DNA from: Musa acuminata AAA Group
Taxonomy: Eukaryota > Streptophyta > Magnoliopsida > Zingiberales > Musaceae
Direction: 5' to 3'
DNA length: 64,000 nucleotides
Assembly: GCF_036884655.1 (NCBI RefSeq)
Contig: NC_088330.1
Span: forward strand, 35,898,001 to 35,962,000
In this document: positions 1-13,004 of the stretch, in pieces
How the letters are laid out: each line of letters starts with the position of its first letter
How positions within the stretch are numbered: the stretch's first letter is position 1
Made by a program: the position numbers and the translations under genes
The notes under the pieces: generated by a model
What the model saw: only the letters and a program-made list of their open reading frames with translations
The model's database searches: none
What the model was told of the DNA's origin: nothing

Positions 1-1911
1 CACCGAGTGACGAGCCCAGTATCAATCAAACTGTGGTGCAACACCAACTCAACGCCAATCCCCACCATCAATCAATTTGCTAAAAGCCATGAAGGTTCAT
101 CTCAGATCACTAGTCGACCATAATTGAAGAGATAGATAAAAATCGTTGAATGTCGACTTTATTCATGAGATCCAATATCTCGAATAGCTCACAACTATAG
201 TTCTTATAAAGAAAAAAATAATAAAAAATTGGAAAACATATGTTGATTATATTGTTGTTAATATGAGCTGTCTAAAGGACGACTTTCCTTTGCCTTGAAT
301 TAATCAATTGATCGATTCCACTTTCGAACATGAATTGTTAACTTTCATATATATACATTTTTTAGCATAATTGAATTAAAATAACCTTTGAGAATTAAGA
401 ACATATCTTATTTATCATAACACAGTTGAACCATCCAAAGAGGAGATTCCTAAGACCAAGGTAACTGAATTGTTCGAAGATACATCTACCATGATAACGC
501 AACCAAACAACCATCTAGCATCTTATAGCAACAATATAATCGAATTAGACATGCAGCAATCTACAACCTTGATGTGACCGAATTAGCAATGAAACATCCT
601 ATAATAATAGTATGACCGAATCAAACCATGAATGACAATGGGGTCAGATCAGTCATAAAGCACCTTGTGGTAGTAATGTAGTCAAATTGATCATGAAGCG
701 CCCTAGTAGTAATTATTTGACTGAATCAACTATAAAGTGCTCTACGACAATAGTACAACTAGATCGACATGAAGCACCGTACAATGATGCAATCAAATTA
801 CCCATAAAGTATCATATAATGACGATGTGGTTGAATCAACCATGAACACTACATTATATTTCGATCCTACTTTGCACGTCGAAATAGGGGTCGATGATTA
901 AGAAAATATGACACATGGATAACCGATATCATGTTTTCTTCATTTAGCCAACACTTGGACAACACGTCAGCTTCACTTGGTCGACACTCTACCTCCATTC
1001 GACTGGCATATTATCTAAATTCCGGACCTACAAGGTTGATAGTACAACACCGATAAGAGATTCGATATAGCTCCACGAGACCGACCATGTAGCATTGATG
1101 AGAAAAGCTTATTCGACAAGTCGTTATTTCATATTCCCAATACCATTTCATGACCCAATTGACGACCAGATAATACACAATCGTTTCCTACATTAACCAT
1201 GATCTCAATCCAATAATCACATACCATACTATAAAAAGCCCTTGGGTATATTTTCAAATGATATCTCACACTCCTTGGTAAATTACACCAAATACACATA
1301 GCATTTGACCTATTCAACACTAACTTAAGTATCAAATGAAACCATATCAGGTACGTATCCAACATAATTTTGTACGAACTTGGTCAGAATCACTTAGGAC
1401 TCCTGTTACCTCAACCTGTTTCGAGTTTGAAAGTAGACCTTGATTGATTCCACACTAATGTTACGAGTCGGACAAGTAGAACTACGATATGTTAACATGA
1501 GCTTTCATAAGAAAATAATGATGTTGGTGGTGGTAGACGGCAATAATACATACCGACCTAACCGTCAAGCAGTGAAATCCTGGCAAACTTTCTGCAACTA
1601 ATGGTTAACTAAACAACTCACCACCAAGCAAATTTTTAGGATACTCATGGTACACATTGATGTGCTATCTGTGCAAGAGAAACAATCCGCCCTCATTGGG
1701 CATCACCGCCGGTCGACGCTGCTGCAGGAGAGGATGCGTGCGAGTCCTGCACACAAGGATTCCTTCAGGCAATCGTGGAGGACATATACAACATGCACCA
1801 ACATAATTAAAGCGAACTCATTGAAGCCAACATTATAATGTAACTCCTCTCCTCAGCAACAACACCGGAGGAGAGACGAGGGGTCTTCTCTGGAATTCTC
1901 CATGGTGATGA
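1..1911. other. Intergenic repeat-derived DNA, no gene recognised
   Basis: No supported coding exon is seen on either strand. Reading frames are short and broken. The stretch from about 510 to 850 is a degenerate tandem array, described separately. The rest has the mixed base composition of decayed transposon DNA, but no terminal repeat, transposase or reverse transcriptase motif could be recognised. The stretch ends at the stop codon of the cyclase-like gene, so its right part probably includes that gene's 3' untranslated region. Confidence 0.5.
510..850. repeat. Degenerate tandem repeat, unit about 38 bp, about nine copies
   Basis: The anchor word CATGAAG or CATAAAG, or close variants, recurs near positions 549, 589, 627, 654, 692, 731, 768, 803 and 841. 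Spacing is mostly 35-40 bases, with one short step of 27. Around each anchor the unit reads roughly 'gaatcaaccatgaagcacc' followed by 'taca..atagta'. Copies have diverged strongly, so this is an old minisatellite or the tandem array of a decayed transposon. Copy borders are approximate. Confidence 0.6.
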
Positions 1912-4900
1912 TCATTTAATAAGAATACACCTGACCGGTGATCCCTCAGCGCCTCGTAACCGAAGAGGTAAGCAGTGTAAAGAGTATATCCCAGGCTTGA
2001 TGTTATCCAACTTTAAGGATTCCACGATAATGATCTCCTGAACAAAATATATCAATGAACACTAGTGTGAATGAGCAAAACCCCGGTTCACTCTATATCC
2101 ATGAATTAACCTATGTGCTGTTCAATTAAGATGCTGTACAGATTAAATGTATGTCCATAGCAATTCGATATGGCATCAATGTGAGATACACATGCAAAAC
2201 GTATGAAAAATGTGTTACTTGTTACTTTTACAGGAAATATTTACCATCACTAATGCTAATGATGATTTGTTTGGAAGTTGATAAAAATTGTCTCATCCAA
2301 GTCACCCGTAGGTGAAAGGACTTCCATGGGCATCTAATAGTACAGAAATTGCTCTTCTGAATTAAAATTAAGGACCACCATTAATTTGCAAAACACATAC
2401 AAAGCCTGCACCATTTATGTTCCTGATATGGCAAGGCAAAAGAGATGTCAATGGAGCCATTGATATGATTAAGCTCGTGCACAAGAAAAAGAACTCCACT
2501 GCTGTTGTGAAGAAACAAAAGGCATAAAACGCCTTCCCTTCAACAAAGTGCTTAAATATGCATATATTTATGATGGAAGCATTTTGTTCAACTTCTCTTC
2601 CTTGAATGCAATTATGGTACATAGAACATGGAGCAGCAACACAGCATGCAGATGATAGATAATCGCATGGGATGTGAGCACAAACCATATATCGTTTATT
2701 AAGAATCATAATGACTAGTAAAGTGAAATTATCAGGAAGAATCACATACCCGAGTTTTGAGAAAAACCACATGAGAAGGGATTAGATCATCAAAAGCAGC
2801 AATTGACACATAGTCAATACCTAAAAATATGAAACAAAAAAGAGGTGCTAGTGATCAACAAGCAAAATGATATAGAAATTTTAATTCTTCAAATATAATA
2901 ACAAACAGGACAACATGCACAAGGAAAAATGGTTTTTATAAAACCAGATATGTTTTTAGGGAGACAAAATTAAACTAATAGAGTCAATGGTGTTTGTGCA
3001 GAGTGCTGATGGAAGCTTAGCAAAGTCATGTTACTTGTCAACGAGAACTTCTTTCTTGGCTTTTCTTTGTACTGTATTCAGAATTCTTTGTGTACATAAA
3101 TAATACTAGTAAAATGTAACAGGTCTGTCTGAACATCTGCATTACTGATTCCAGTAACCAAACAATTTAAAAAATTAGCAACAAATTATGAATTACTGAC
3201 AAAATTATCAGCAGAGTTTATGAAATATATCAGCATTGTGTGTTTACATACATAAACTTTTCCATGTAAATTCAAAATCGAAACACCTTTATCAGCTTAG
3301 TGAAAAAGTCTTGAAATCTAAACTATAGTCTTTGTACAAGAATTCATTGCTTTAATAGGAACAGTACTCTAGTGTTTGTACAAGAATTCATTGTTTTAAG
3401 AGGACCTACTGGTTACCTCAAAATATTCTTTTAACATAACCAATGGATGCATGTAATACTGTGTCATGAGCCATCAACCATTAATAAAGTATATACATTT
3501 TGACGTATTAAGTTTATAGTACATAGCCAACGGTTTTGCAACTCACCAACGAGTTTAATATCAGTGTTATCAACCAGCCACTGTGCACCGTCCTTCATGA
3601 ATCCAACAAAGCTTGCATCAAACTCTTTTTTCCACATAAGTTTTCTGCAAAAAGATTTGATTATTTTTATCAAATTGTATCAACTTTCATCATATCTGCA
3701 CCATTCTGATTTCATGTTACCACCTAATGGAAGCACTATTTCACTCAATGGGGATCCAGAACATGATTATAAAACATAAAATAATGATTGTATGTGACAC
3801 TCCCTAACAATAAAAAAATATAGCTCCTTGACTGTATTAGTTCTTGTATAGGAGTTATGAATCTTCTTAACTTGAATGATGCTATTTAGCAGGGGGTGAA
3901 TCACCCCTGAAAATTTTCAGGTGCCTTCTTTCTTGTACTGACCTTCATGTACACTCCATGAGATAAATTGATTGATTAAACTGGTGCCTATTTTATACAG
4001 ATCTGATAAAGGACATTCTAGTGACCAAAAGACTACCATAAAATGTAATTGTAGATATGTGATGTGGAAACAGAGAAGATAGGGAGAGACCAATGATTTG
4101 ACTTACAAGACAAAGAAAAACTTTTGCGATAACCATATCAAGTCACTAATTTATATGGATGTTTTTTAGTTTCTTCTCTCCTTTCATGGGTGTTTAGTAC
4201 ATTAAAAATCTTAACTATCAACAATCCAATAACTGACAACTTATAGAACATGTTACAAAAACAAAATAATTCATGGTGGCTGGAACCTAGGAATGCTGGC
4301 ATATCCATTGATTATTTCACACAAAATTCTTGATTACAATGCCACACAAAGTTTAGTTTCCAAAGCATTAAATGTTGTACAATTTGGAGCTTTTTAGGCA
4401 AAGTTATGACAGAATCTCTAGGAAATGCCATCGGGATCCAGCTCAATTGAATTCCATGAATCAAAGCAAACCATGGTTATGGAACTATTTCATCAGCAGA
4501 AGTAATGGTTTGCATGTAGTTTCTTACTTTTCACAAGCTTAAGATATTGGCTCAGAATTGGACTCCCAAAGAAAATTGTATCATGAATGATGACTACAGA
4601 TTGCACAATTCACCCAGATAAATGTAGAATTCTATGTCACAAAAGTGCCAAAGTTTTGAGAAAAAAAACCTGTTTGATCTATGTACCAATGGCAATTATT
4701 TTAGTATAAATTGAATATTATTACCTGTCAGTATTTAATGTCCTGAAAAGCACACGGCGAACTCCTCTTGGAATATGCAGGGATTCCATTACATCAGCTG
4801 CATATAAAGTAGAATATTTATCTGCCATGATATGGTGCTTAAAAATGAACACATATACTGTATGAGAAGTAGTATCAGCACTCACTATTCGAATAATTAT

Positions 4901-7900
4901 CTTCACAATTATAGTCATAGAACTTGAAGAATTTAAATAAGTACTGTTCTTGCGATTGGAATGCATAGCATCATTCTGCTGAAGAAGAGATCTTTAACTT
5001 TCTTAAATATGACTACACTTGATGGAGCTGTGAAATATATAGCTTAAGTAATATAAATTTCAGCAGCTTGGCATCTATTTTCCAATCTTCTGTTCTCATA
5101 ATGAAACTTCTGGAAATAAATTGTTGCCAAATGCAGATTACAAGTTCATGAACTTTTTAATCAGTAGTAAGAGGAATTATCTCTGTTTGAAAATTCATGC
5201 AAATAAAAGAAACCCCAAGTTTTATTCTCATAAATAGATGTGAAAAAATTGTAGAATGGATGCGTAAAGATTGGGACCTACTCATGATATATAGTGAAAA
5301 GACTGAACGTGGAATTTATAATGATATAATACTGTGTCAATTAAAAAAAACGGATTTGAAAGTTTTCTAGATGAAAACTGCTCAGCAAGACCTAGGAACC
5401 AATTGCAGCATTCGTCTCGAACTAACATGTCCACCACACTTTTTTTTTTTTTGCCAAAAGAAAGAAAATTTATAAATCAAAACTTAACATCGTCTGATGC
5501 AACCTTCTCTGTTCGCATCACTACGAATCAACAAATCTAGATCAGGAGGTAAAGCCTCTTGCCAATTATAATTAGAACTCAAATTTCTAGCAAAGTTAGC
5601 AAGCCAATTGGCCAGACGATTGCCCTTACATCATACATGAGTAAAGGAGCAGAGAAACGCCTTGCAAGGAATAGAATGTTTTTAATTAAAGAAGAAATCC
5701 TCCAAGGTGGTCACACTAGTAGATGCTGACAAATTTGTAGATATATTACAGGTAGATAATAAAAAATCATGGTTTGTGACTTCTTGTCAATGTGTTCTAT
5801 ACTCGCTCATAGTATACTACTCATGGAATTCAAAACACAAAATCCAAATCTAGTCCAAGATATCAAATATTGTGGTGTGTCGAGCGTATGTCCCAGTGTG
5901 TGCCAAGACACTTGTATACCACAGACTTGACCATATTTTGACAATAAAATGATTTTTATTGTACTTTGCAGCAATGTTTTGAATACCATACCATACAGTC
6001 TGGAGCAGGCAGTACGTACCGGTCCGCCAGTAGGTCGGTACGCGGACTATCTGCTACCGGGCGGTATCAAGTATTTGGCCCCACATCGAGTGATACGAGG
6101 TTGTACCAGGTGGTAACGATCAAAATTTTGACCGTTACCGACCTGTACCAACCGGTACCGATTGATTTTGATCGTTACTGAATGGTAACAATGTTAACGG
6201 TCAATTTGACCGTTGGAGGCCTCCTCAAGAGTTTTTAAACCGTTTCCTCCCCTCTATTTCAATTTATTTCACTCTCACACTCTCTTAAACTCTCTGAAAC
6301 ACATTTTTTCTCACATTCTCTCTCTTATTCTCATATTTTCACTCTTCTAAACTTAACAAAACAACAAATTATGGATTGAATTAAATCATGGAACTTGACG
6401 AGGTACTGATCAAGTTTATGCATGGAAGGGGAAGGGGAAGCCAGTGAATGATTTTGAGCAAATGCGACAGAGCCCACACGATGCATACACAAAACGAAGC
6501 TTATCGTATTCACAGCCATCGTATTATAGAGAATCTTACGGCCAAAAGTAGTACGGTGATAGTTGGTCATACTTCTCCAAGCAACAATATGATACGGAAC
6601 AACAAATCAGTAGTGAAAGTAGAAGTTCTGACATTCACTAATACATGCCTTAGGAGTTACCTCAGACACATGTGATTAATGACGAAAAACCTACGACCAT
6701 CACCACATTAATGCACCAATGGTATACAGTGTATCAATACACTATATCGTGGGATCAAATTTATGATTGGGTCCGACAAATATATCATATTGATATACAG
6801 ATACATAGGATCGAAGACCCCGATCCACCACCCGTAGAGGCCTTCATTCGTTTTGGTGATAGAATCAAGTATATTTACACATGTAATTACTTAATTCATT
6901 TGAATCTTAAAGTTTAAGTTATATACAAAATAATATAATAATTTAAATAATTTTTCTGTAGATAATTCAATATTAACGGAAGGACGATCCGGAATAGACT
7001 GAAATTACAAATCTTGCACAAGGCTACTCCTCAAAGCTCGAAAAAGATATGTAACACTATTCTTACTTAATTGACATTAGTTTTGCTAAAACTATACTAA
7101 ATATATTTATTTCTAACTTAAAAACCCTCTTCTAACTTTTTTTTTATAATTTTCGAATATTTTCGGAGGATTTTATGCTTATTTTAGGCATATCGCTCGG
7201 TACACCTAGTGTACCGCTTGATATGCCGCACCAGACCATACCGAGCAAAGCTCGATACACCGGTACGATACAGTATTTAGAACCTTGCTTTGCTGTAAAA
7301 CAACCAGTATGTCAGGTCCAATAGTTTATAAGAGTTGATATTACACTGATATTTTGAACCTTGAATGTTACCACAGTCTGGAGTGCATTACCAAAAGTTC
7401 TTGGGATTTTTAGGGTGAAATGCTGAAACCATGATAAAGACAAGTATGATGTAAGCTTCACAAATGAGGGGGAAATCTTCAATATCATTTTCACCTAAGC
7501 TTGTGAAGTTTACAAGCAGTTCTCACCTGTAATGTTCTTGTCTCTTGGAACATCCACCAACAATGTCGGACCTGATCAACATAAAAATAAGTTGTCACAA
7601 GAAGGCATAAATCTTTAACTATTGTCAGTGAGACTATACTTCTTATTTGTATACAATAAAAATTTAGTGTGAGAAAAATAACTGGAGAAAGCAAACAAAG
7701 TCTAACAAAGAGCAATAATTAGAAAATTCAAAATCCACAAGACCAACGAATACTAGTTTCAAATGTCCAAGATCTTAGGGCCACCAAAGGATCACAAAAT
7801 CTTTGCCTTCTTTAAATTATCAAGTTATTGTTCACTTCTTTCTCATCAATAGAAGGCAGTAGGATCTCTAGCCGCCCTTTTTTTATCTCCATCTTAATGG

Positions 7901-9664
7901 TTCTAAATCCTAGATTTTGAACTATTATCAGATCTATATTTTCCTTGAATAACTATTTGCCAAATGTATAGTACTTGAATAACTGTGAAATGTAAAGTAA
8001 CTTACCATATACCAGCAATTCATGAGTATCACACTCGGTAATTCCATGAGACAAGGCCAAATGATTCAGATTTTACCAAAGTGATAGGAAATGAGAAGTG
8101 CAGATTGGTTGCAGTGGTAAGTGACAATGACCTCATAGTGCTTATTCGAATTATTAATCTACTTGCTGAAAGCTGGTATGGGTTGTATAATAATCCAAAT
8201 TACAAGCAAGAGTATTGACATGATTACAAATATTTGGATACAGCGTCGCAAAGGAATCTGACACTTGGTTGTAAACAGCACAGCACCACTGATGTTATTC
8301 CTTAAAGGGATGGAAAGTAGTTACCAATATATATTGGATGAATCATGTTGTATTAAAGAGTTTTTTTAGTTATATCATACATCAAGTTGGATTATGACAA
8401 TTGGTATCAAAGCCGACCTAATATTGGGGCATGCTGGGAGGTTCGAATAGGAAAAAACTATCCGTAAACGAAGTTAGAGGACTCTTAACTTCAGTGTAAG
8501 CATTTTGACTAATGATTTTGGTTCAATGGAAATGAAGTTAACAGGCTAAGTTATTCCATGAGGCTGGATCATGATAAAACCGGAGTATTACACATGAATC
8601 TCATATTTTTCGAAAGGCCTCTTGATTTTGTTCATCTGACACCCACAATATGCATGAATACTATGACAATGAATATATGATGTACTACGTCTAGCATGCA
8701 CCATTGAAAAAAGTCTTTTGAAAAAATCAATTAAAGACTTGATAATCTACTAGAAAGATGCGAAAGATTTCATCTTCAATTAAGAACACCTGAAAAAGAC
8801 CTACGTTCTCCCGAATTAAAAGTAATTTAGATTACGCTATGCTATCCATCAGGATGAACCACTAAATATGTCCCTCGTTGATGCAATTAAAAGATAGGAT
8901 ATTTTAGCATAAAGATAAAATGTTTGAATCAGAAAGAAGAGAAATAGTCCCTTGATGTCTCTCGATATCTCTCCTTAAAATCCAGATAGCATGTTTACCC
9001 TTTCCTTTTCTTTATGGAAGAGGAGGGGGAGAGGGGCTCCTCTCACTAGAAGGATTGACAAAGAGGAGTTCTCTATCTTGATCCATTTCTTCATCGCTCG
9101 ATTCCAAACTCGACAGGTACCAGAGATCGATAAGCATCACAAGTGTACACAACGAGGAATCATCAAGGGCACAATACCATTGAGGACGCCGAGGTCGAGC
9201 GAGTCGACATCGAAGCCGGCGTCGAAGTAGTGCTGGAATAGGTGACCAGGGGCGTCGACGTGGGTGCCGGAGTGGACCGAAAACTTCATCACGGAGCTGT
9301 TGGCGAGGGATCCGTTCCTCATGGACTTAGCGAGCCAGAGGAAGCGGCCGAGCCCCTCTTCCGTCCCTCCCGCCGGCATGTCCTCATGGTACGCGTGGGT
9401 GATGTCCAGGATCCGCCCTTCGTCGTACTCCTCCCTCCTCATCACCACCAGATCCTCCCGGACGCCAAATTCCGTCGCCTCCGGGTAGCTCAGGTCGGCC
9501 GTGGCGGCAACCGGCGATAGGATGTGGAGCGGGAAGAGGAGGAGGAGGAAGCCCAAGACGAGGACGAGGAGCAGCAGCTGCTGTCCGACGGTGATGGTCA
9601 TGTTGGTGGCGCTGCCAGCTACGGCCGGCAGCAGGTTGTTAAAAAGATCAGGAGGCGCCGCCAT
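1912..9664 (-). CDS. Cyclase-like protein (PF04199, kynurenine formamidase-like fold)
   Basis: The coding exons on the minus strand, in order, are 9664-9178, 7571-7527, 4797-4725, 3644-3547, 2820-2750 and 2037-1912. They total 900 nt (299 aa), with GT-AG borders and phases that close. The N-terminus has a hydrophobic segment at residues 28-47, read as a signal peptide or anchor; a second Met at residue 22 could be the true start. Residues 131-141, [11 protein letters not shown], are the metal-binding HxGTHxDxPxH signature of the cyclase family. Later conserved blocks include [31 protein letters not shown] and [19 protein letters not shown]. Plant relatives are secreted or endomembrane proteins linked to stress and growth, but the substrate is uncertain. 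Introns of 2.7 kb (4798-7526) and 1.6 kb (7572-9177) carry transposon insertions. Confidence 0.93.
5440..5730 (-). mobile_element. 5'-truncated LINE remnant with RNase H-like end and poly(A)
   Basis: Read on the minus strand, about 5700-5484 translates to an RNase H-type tail of a plant non-LTR retrotransposon: FLCSFTHV, a stop, [17 protein letters not shown], then [17 protein letters not shown], with a stop codon at 5486-5484. The spacing matches the HxxREGNxxADxLA block of plant LINE polyproteins. About 30 bases after the stop comes an A-run on the minus strand (T-run at 5440-5452), the expected 3' end of a LINE. At least two in-frame stops show it is dead. It lies in intron 2 of the cyclase gene, in the same orientation. 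The 5' border near 5730 is approximate. AGTGTG occurs on both flanks and may be a worn target duplication. Confidence 0.7.
5972..7287. mobile_element. Decayed hAT-type DNA transposon in cyclase intron 2
   Basis: The left end starts CAATGTTTTGAATACC. The right end, read in reverse, starts CAAGGTTCTAAATACTG. These form imperfect terminal inverted repeats of about 28 bp. The flanks are CTTTGCAG (5964-5971) and CTTTGCTG (7288-7295), an 8-bp direct duplication with one mismatch, which is the length expected for hAT insertions. Subterminal DNA is rich in GTACCGGTA-like words. Inside, about 6390-6680 reads in one plus frame as a Tyr/Gln/Ser-rich segment ([20 protein letters not shown], then [14 protein letters not shown]) broken by stops. 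This may be the tail of a transposase, but no catalytic or dimerisation motif is intact. The element is 1316 bp and should be non-autonomous. Confidence 0.75.
8250..8480 (+). mobile_element. Possible LTR-retroelement scrap with primer-binding-site-like word
   Basis: Positions 8402-8414 read TGGTATCAAAGCC. This is one base off the TGGTATCAGAGCC word complementary to the 3' end of initiator methionine tRNA, which follows the 5' LTR in many plant retrotransposons. The preceding bases end in CA, as an LTR would. The matching second LTR and any gag-pol coding sequence were not found, so this is at most a remnant in intron 1 of the cyclase gene. Borders are guesses. Confidence 0.3.
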
Positions 9665-11484
9665 GTATTATTACATAGTAATTGTCTTTTTTGTCCCTTG
9701 TAGCTTAAATAGTTCGTCCATACCCCTGAAGGGTTTATATAAAGAATGTACCAAAATCTGTAAGGCCAAATACCGCTATTTCCAAACTGTACAAGGATAT
9801 GTCCGTAAATGCACAATAAAGTTCTCATTACGCTTGCGTAGTTTCCGCCTAACACAGTTTCGTTTCATGTGTGTTACATCGTTACCATCGTCATAGAAAC
9901 GAGCAACTAAACCTTATTTATACGAAGGAACACATAAAATAGCTTATCCTCAGCGTAAATACCTTATTCTGCGGCTGAGGTCCCGTCGACGGTCTACAGT
10001 TGTGAGCCGATAAAGAAGCAGTGGTTGTCTTTTTCTACCGTCTTTTCTTTTCTTTTTTGGATTATTTGCTCATTGCTTGATCTCTAATTCAAATTTATCG
10101 AAGATGCTGCGTAGGTTCTCAACAAATAGCCGCTTAGTTCTAAAATTGAAGAAGGTTTGTTTGGATGTATCATTATCAACTTAAATATATTTAAATATTT
10201 TGGATCGATTTTTTATGATCGTTTGTAAACATGTATAATCGTCGTGTAGAGATAAAATTATTCAGAAATAATATCATATTTTTTTTACTTCTTTGAAATG
10301 ATTGAATACAAATATTATGAGTCTTGTACAAAAAAATTACTATATGTTTTTGAAAGATTTAATAAAAAATGCTCTCGATATAGATTTTGTAAATCGAACG
10401 CTAAATTAGCATCCTCTTTCACTGATATCATCATGCTCATGTGCGATTTCCGAACATGACTAGCTACAGACTCGGACTTGGTTGAGCTGACTCCACCTCA
10501 CCAAACAAGCAACCAAAATTTGAATTTCAAGTTTTATTTATTTATCTATTTATTTTGCTTCCATGAATTTGTTGAAGCGTCCACTGTGGTGTTTGATGTC
10601 AGAGGTTCATTCTTTGTGAGGCTTACCTGAGAAAATGATGGCCTTGCGTTTGGACCAGTAATGGGACCTTCTATAAAGCCTTCCAACTACTACTCTACCA
10701 GCGAAGCCTCAAACCCCCCCCTAAAACTCACGTTTACCGGCAAGCAATCATATCCTTCCCAGGAGTCATGCAAAGTATGCAACTGGCCCCAGAGTGCACC
10801 AAGTGCTTGCGCAGAACCCCCCATAGTGGTAGTCCCTCTCTTCTCTCTCATCTGCTCACCTTTCTTCCATTACATGCATGGCCGCCAGTGTACCCTGTTC
10901 ATGTCTCAACACCTCCACACATCGAGAGAGCCAGAGAGAGAGAGAGGGGCATCGCTGCCCTGAAGGAACTCACGCCAGGCCGATGAGCAGCTCGTGGATG
11001 GAGAGTGTTGTGGGAGTGGGACAGCAGAGGAGGACAGCTCGTCAGACCACATTAAGTAAGCCTCGTTCTCCCGCTCTGGAAGACGGCCAACACTTGCGCG
11101 CCATTATTTGCCATTGAATGAGGTTTCCTCGTCGCCTGCAGTGGGTACTGACTTTGGCAGAAATGGAGGCGACAGTATCCACGCCTGGCTCACAACCCCG
11201 TGAACAGCATGACCCTCCGAGCCAACCACTACACCCCTGCGTGATCTCTTTCATTTCACGATCGATTACACTCCTTCCTTCATACCATACCCTACCCATT
11301 TCTTGATGTCTAAAGGCTCAATAAGCCAACAGAGCAAACATGCTTCATTTCTCGTTTGATTCAAGAATTCAGCTCCACCTTCTTTATCATGCATGTTTAA
11401 ACACTTCATCCATTGGAAGCTTTTCTCCATTGCAGGAGCCTGAACAGATAAAGCAAAGGTAGGACACCCATGTGTGGGCATTTA

Positions 11485-11486
11485 CG

Positions 11487-11521
<35 letters not shown>
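11485..11521. repeat. Compound microsatellite (CG)n-(AG)n
   Basis: About nine CG dinucleotides at 11485-11502 run directly into about nine AG dinucleotides. CG runs of this length are rare in methylated plant DNA because CpG decays. The CG part can adopt Z-form DNA in principle. Confidence 0.9.
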
Positions 11522-12978
11522 TTAATGCTCTTTATAGGCAACATATAATTGTATATGGAAGTAGGAATACGGGTAGCATTGAAGGAATAGAACATGAACA
11601 TAATTATCTTCAGAGAAGGAAGGAGCGTGCAGGACCGAGTCAAAAAAAGGGAGTTGGCCATCATATTATTCCACAATTATTGTGTGGGGTATGGGGGTGA
11701 GCTTTTGATGCTTCTTCTGCGGGACAAAGAAGAAAGCCACGCCTCGAAAAGACGAGTGAAGAAAGCTGGAAGAGCCCTCCCAATTCAAAGACTGGTTCAC
11801 AGCTTCATCCCCCATCAGACTTTTGAGGAGGATGGCTGAGTGGGGATCTCCCTCCTCCTATTCATATCTCTTTTTTGTCTTCTCAACACTTTGGCCAGAC
11901 TTTTCTGCATGACTGTCTGCTTGTTTCTTATGCAGTGCTCTTTTTTCTTTTCATTTACGCTTTATTATTTTGGAGATCATTTTAGAGATCTGTCGAAGTT
12001 TAATGTATAGGGGGAAAAGATATACGTAGATTTTTTCCTCTGACAGCCGTTGCTGTGATCTCATATACTGATCATTGTCATCGATTGATTGCTTGATCAC
12101 ATGAAGCACTAAGAAAGCATATGAAAAGTACTTCTTAATCTATTGATAATTGAATGCCAGCCGTACTTTTGTCGTGCCAACCAGATTGGTAGTACTGTCA
12201 TGCCATGCTCATAGCATGATCATTGAAACCAAGGAAAGAGTTTGGCCCCAAATCGACGTGTTAATCGAGCTACGTTCTGATGATGATTCTGCGCAGGTTT
12301 CAGGAGTGGAGAGGTGCGCGCATGGTGGCCTCACTACTCGAGTGTGTTAGCAGAAAGCCCAGGCACTCCTCTGCTATAGTTCTGAGATCAGAGATCAGAA
12401 GCAATCCACCTTGTGCAGTCCACCGCAGACTCCATTCGCCCTCTCCCATCCTGTCCGCCTTCGTCCGCCTCCCTTCCTCGTCTCGGTAGGAGCCGAAGAA
12501 AAGAAAGAAAGGACGCAGGACTCGAGGACGCACTCATTGGTCCTTTCACTCCCTTCGCCTTTTTATTATGGAGTCTATGAATGACTTGTAATGGAACGAA
12601 GGAAGCTTTTGCTTGATGGAAGCTAAGCGATGGCGCAGAGGAAGGTGGTGGTTCATGCCTCGGAACGACTAATGACAAGCACATGACTCAGTACAAGGCG
12701 AGGGAAAGTTAAGACCGAAGCATCACGTGGAGGAGGACCTTATGGGTGTCGTTTAGTAAGATAAGACGAAGATGAACGAGAACGACTCTGTTTTAGGGTT
12801 GAATTAAGTGACGGATTCAGAAATCGATGGAGACTTGGGTCTTGAGCATAATGCTCTCATCAAGGTCAAAGATTACAAAAGTCCAAGCGAATCTTCCCAA
12901 GAAAAGAGACGCTATACTCCGTGTCAATTGTCCGCTTCGCATGAAAACAACTCCCAATCTTTGTTTAAGTCTCCCATC

Positions 12979-13004
12979 CCCTCTCTCTCTCTCTCTCTCT
13001 CTCT
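12979..13004. repeat. (CT)n microsatellite
   Basis: A run of CT dinucleotides of about 26 bases lies in the intergenic region between the cyclase and cyclin genes. It is a simple repeat with no linked gene feature that I can support. Confidence 0.85.

Noticed and set aside
9242..9520. Two plus-strand frames inside the cyclase first exon
   Set aside because: Both are shadows of the cyclase exon, which carries the [11 protein letters not shown] signature on the minus strand.
10661..11117. Overlapping plus-strand frames with Arg/Glu-rich parts
   Set aside because: They are driven by an AG-rich repeat and lack motifs or conserved starts.
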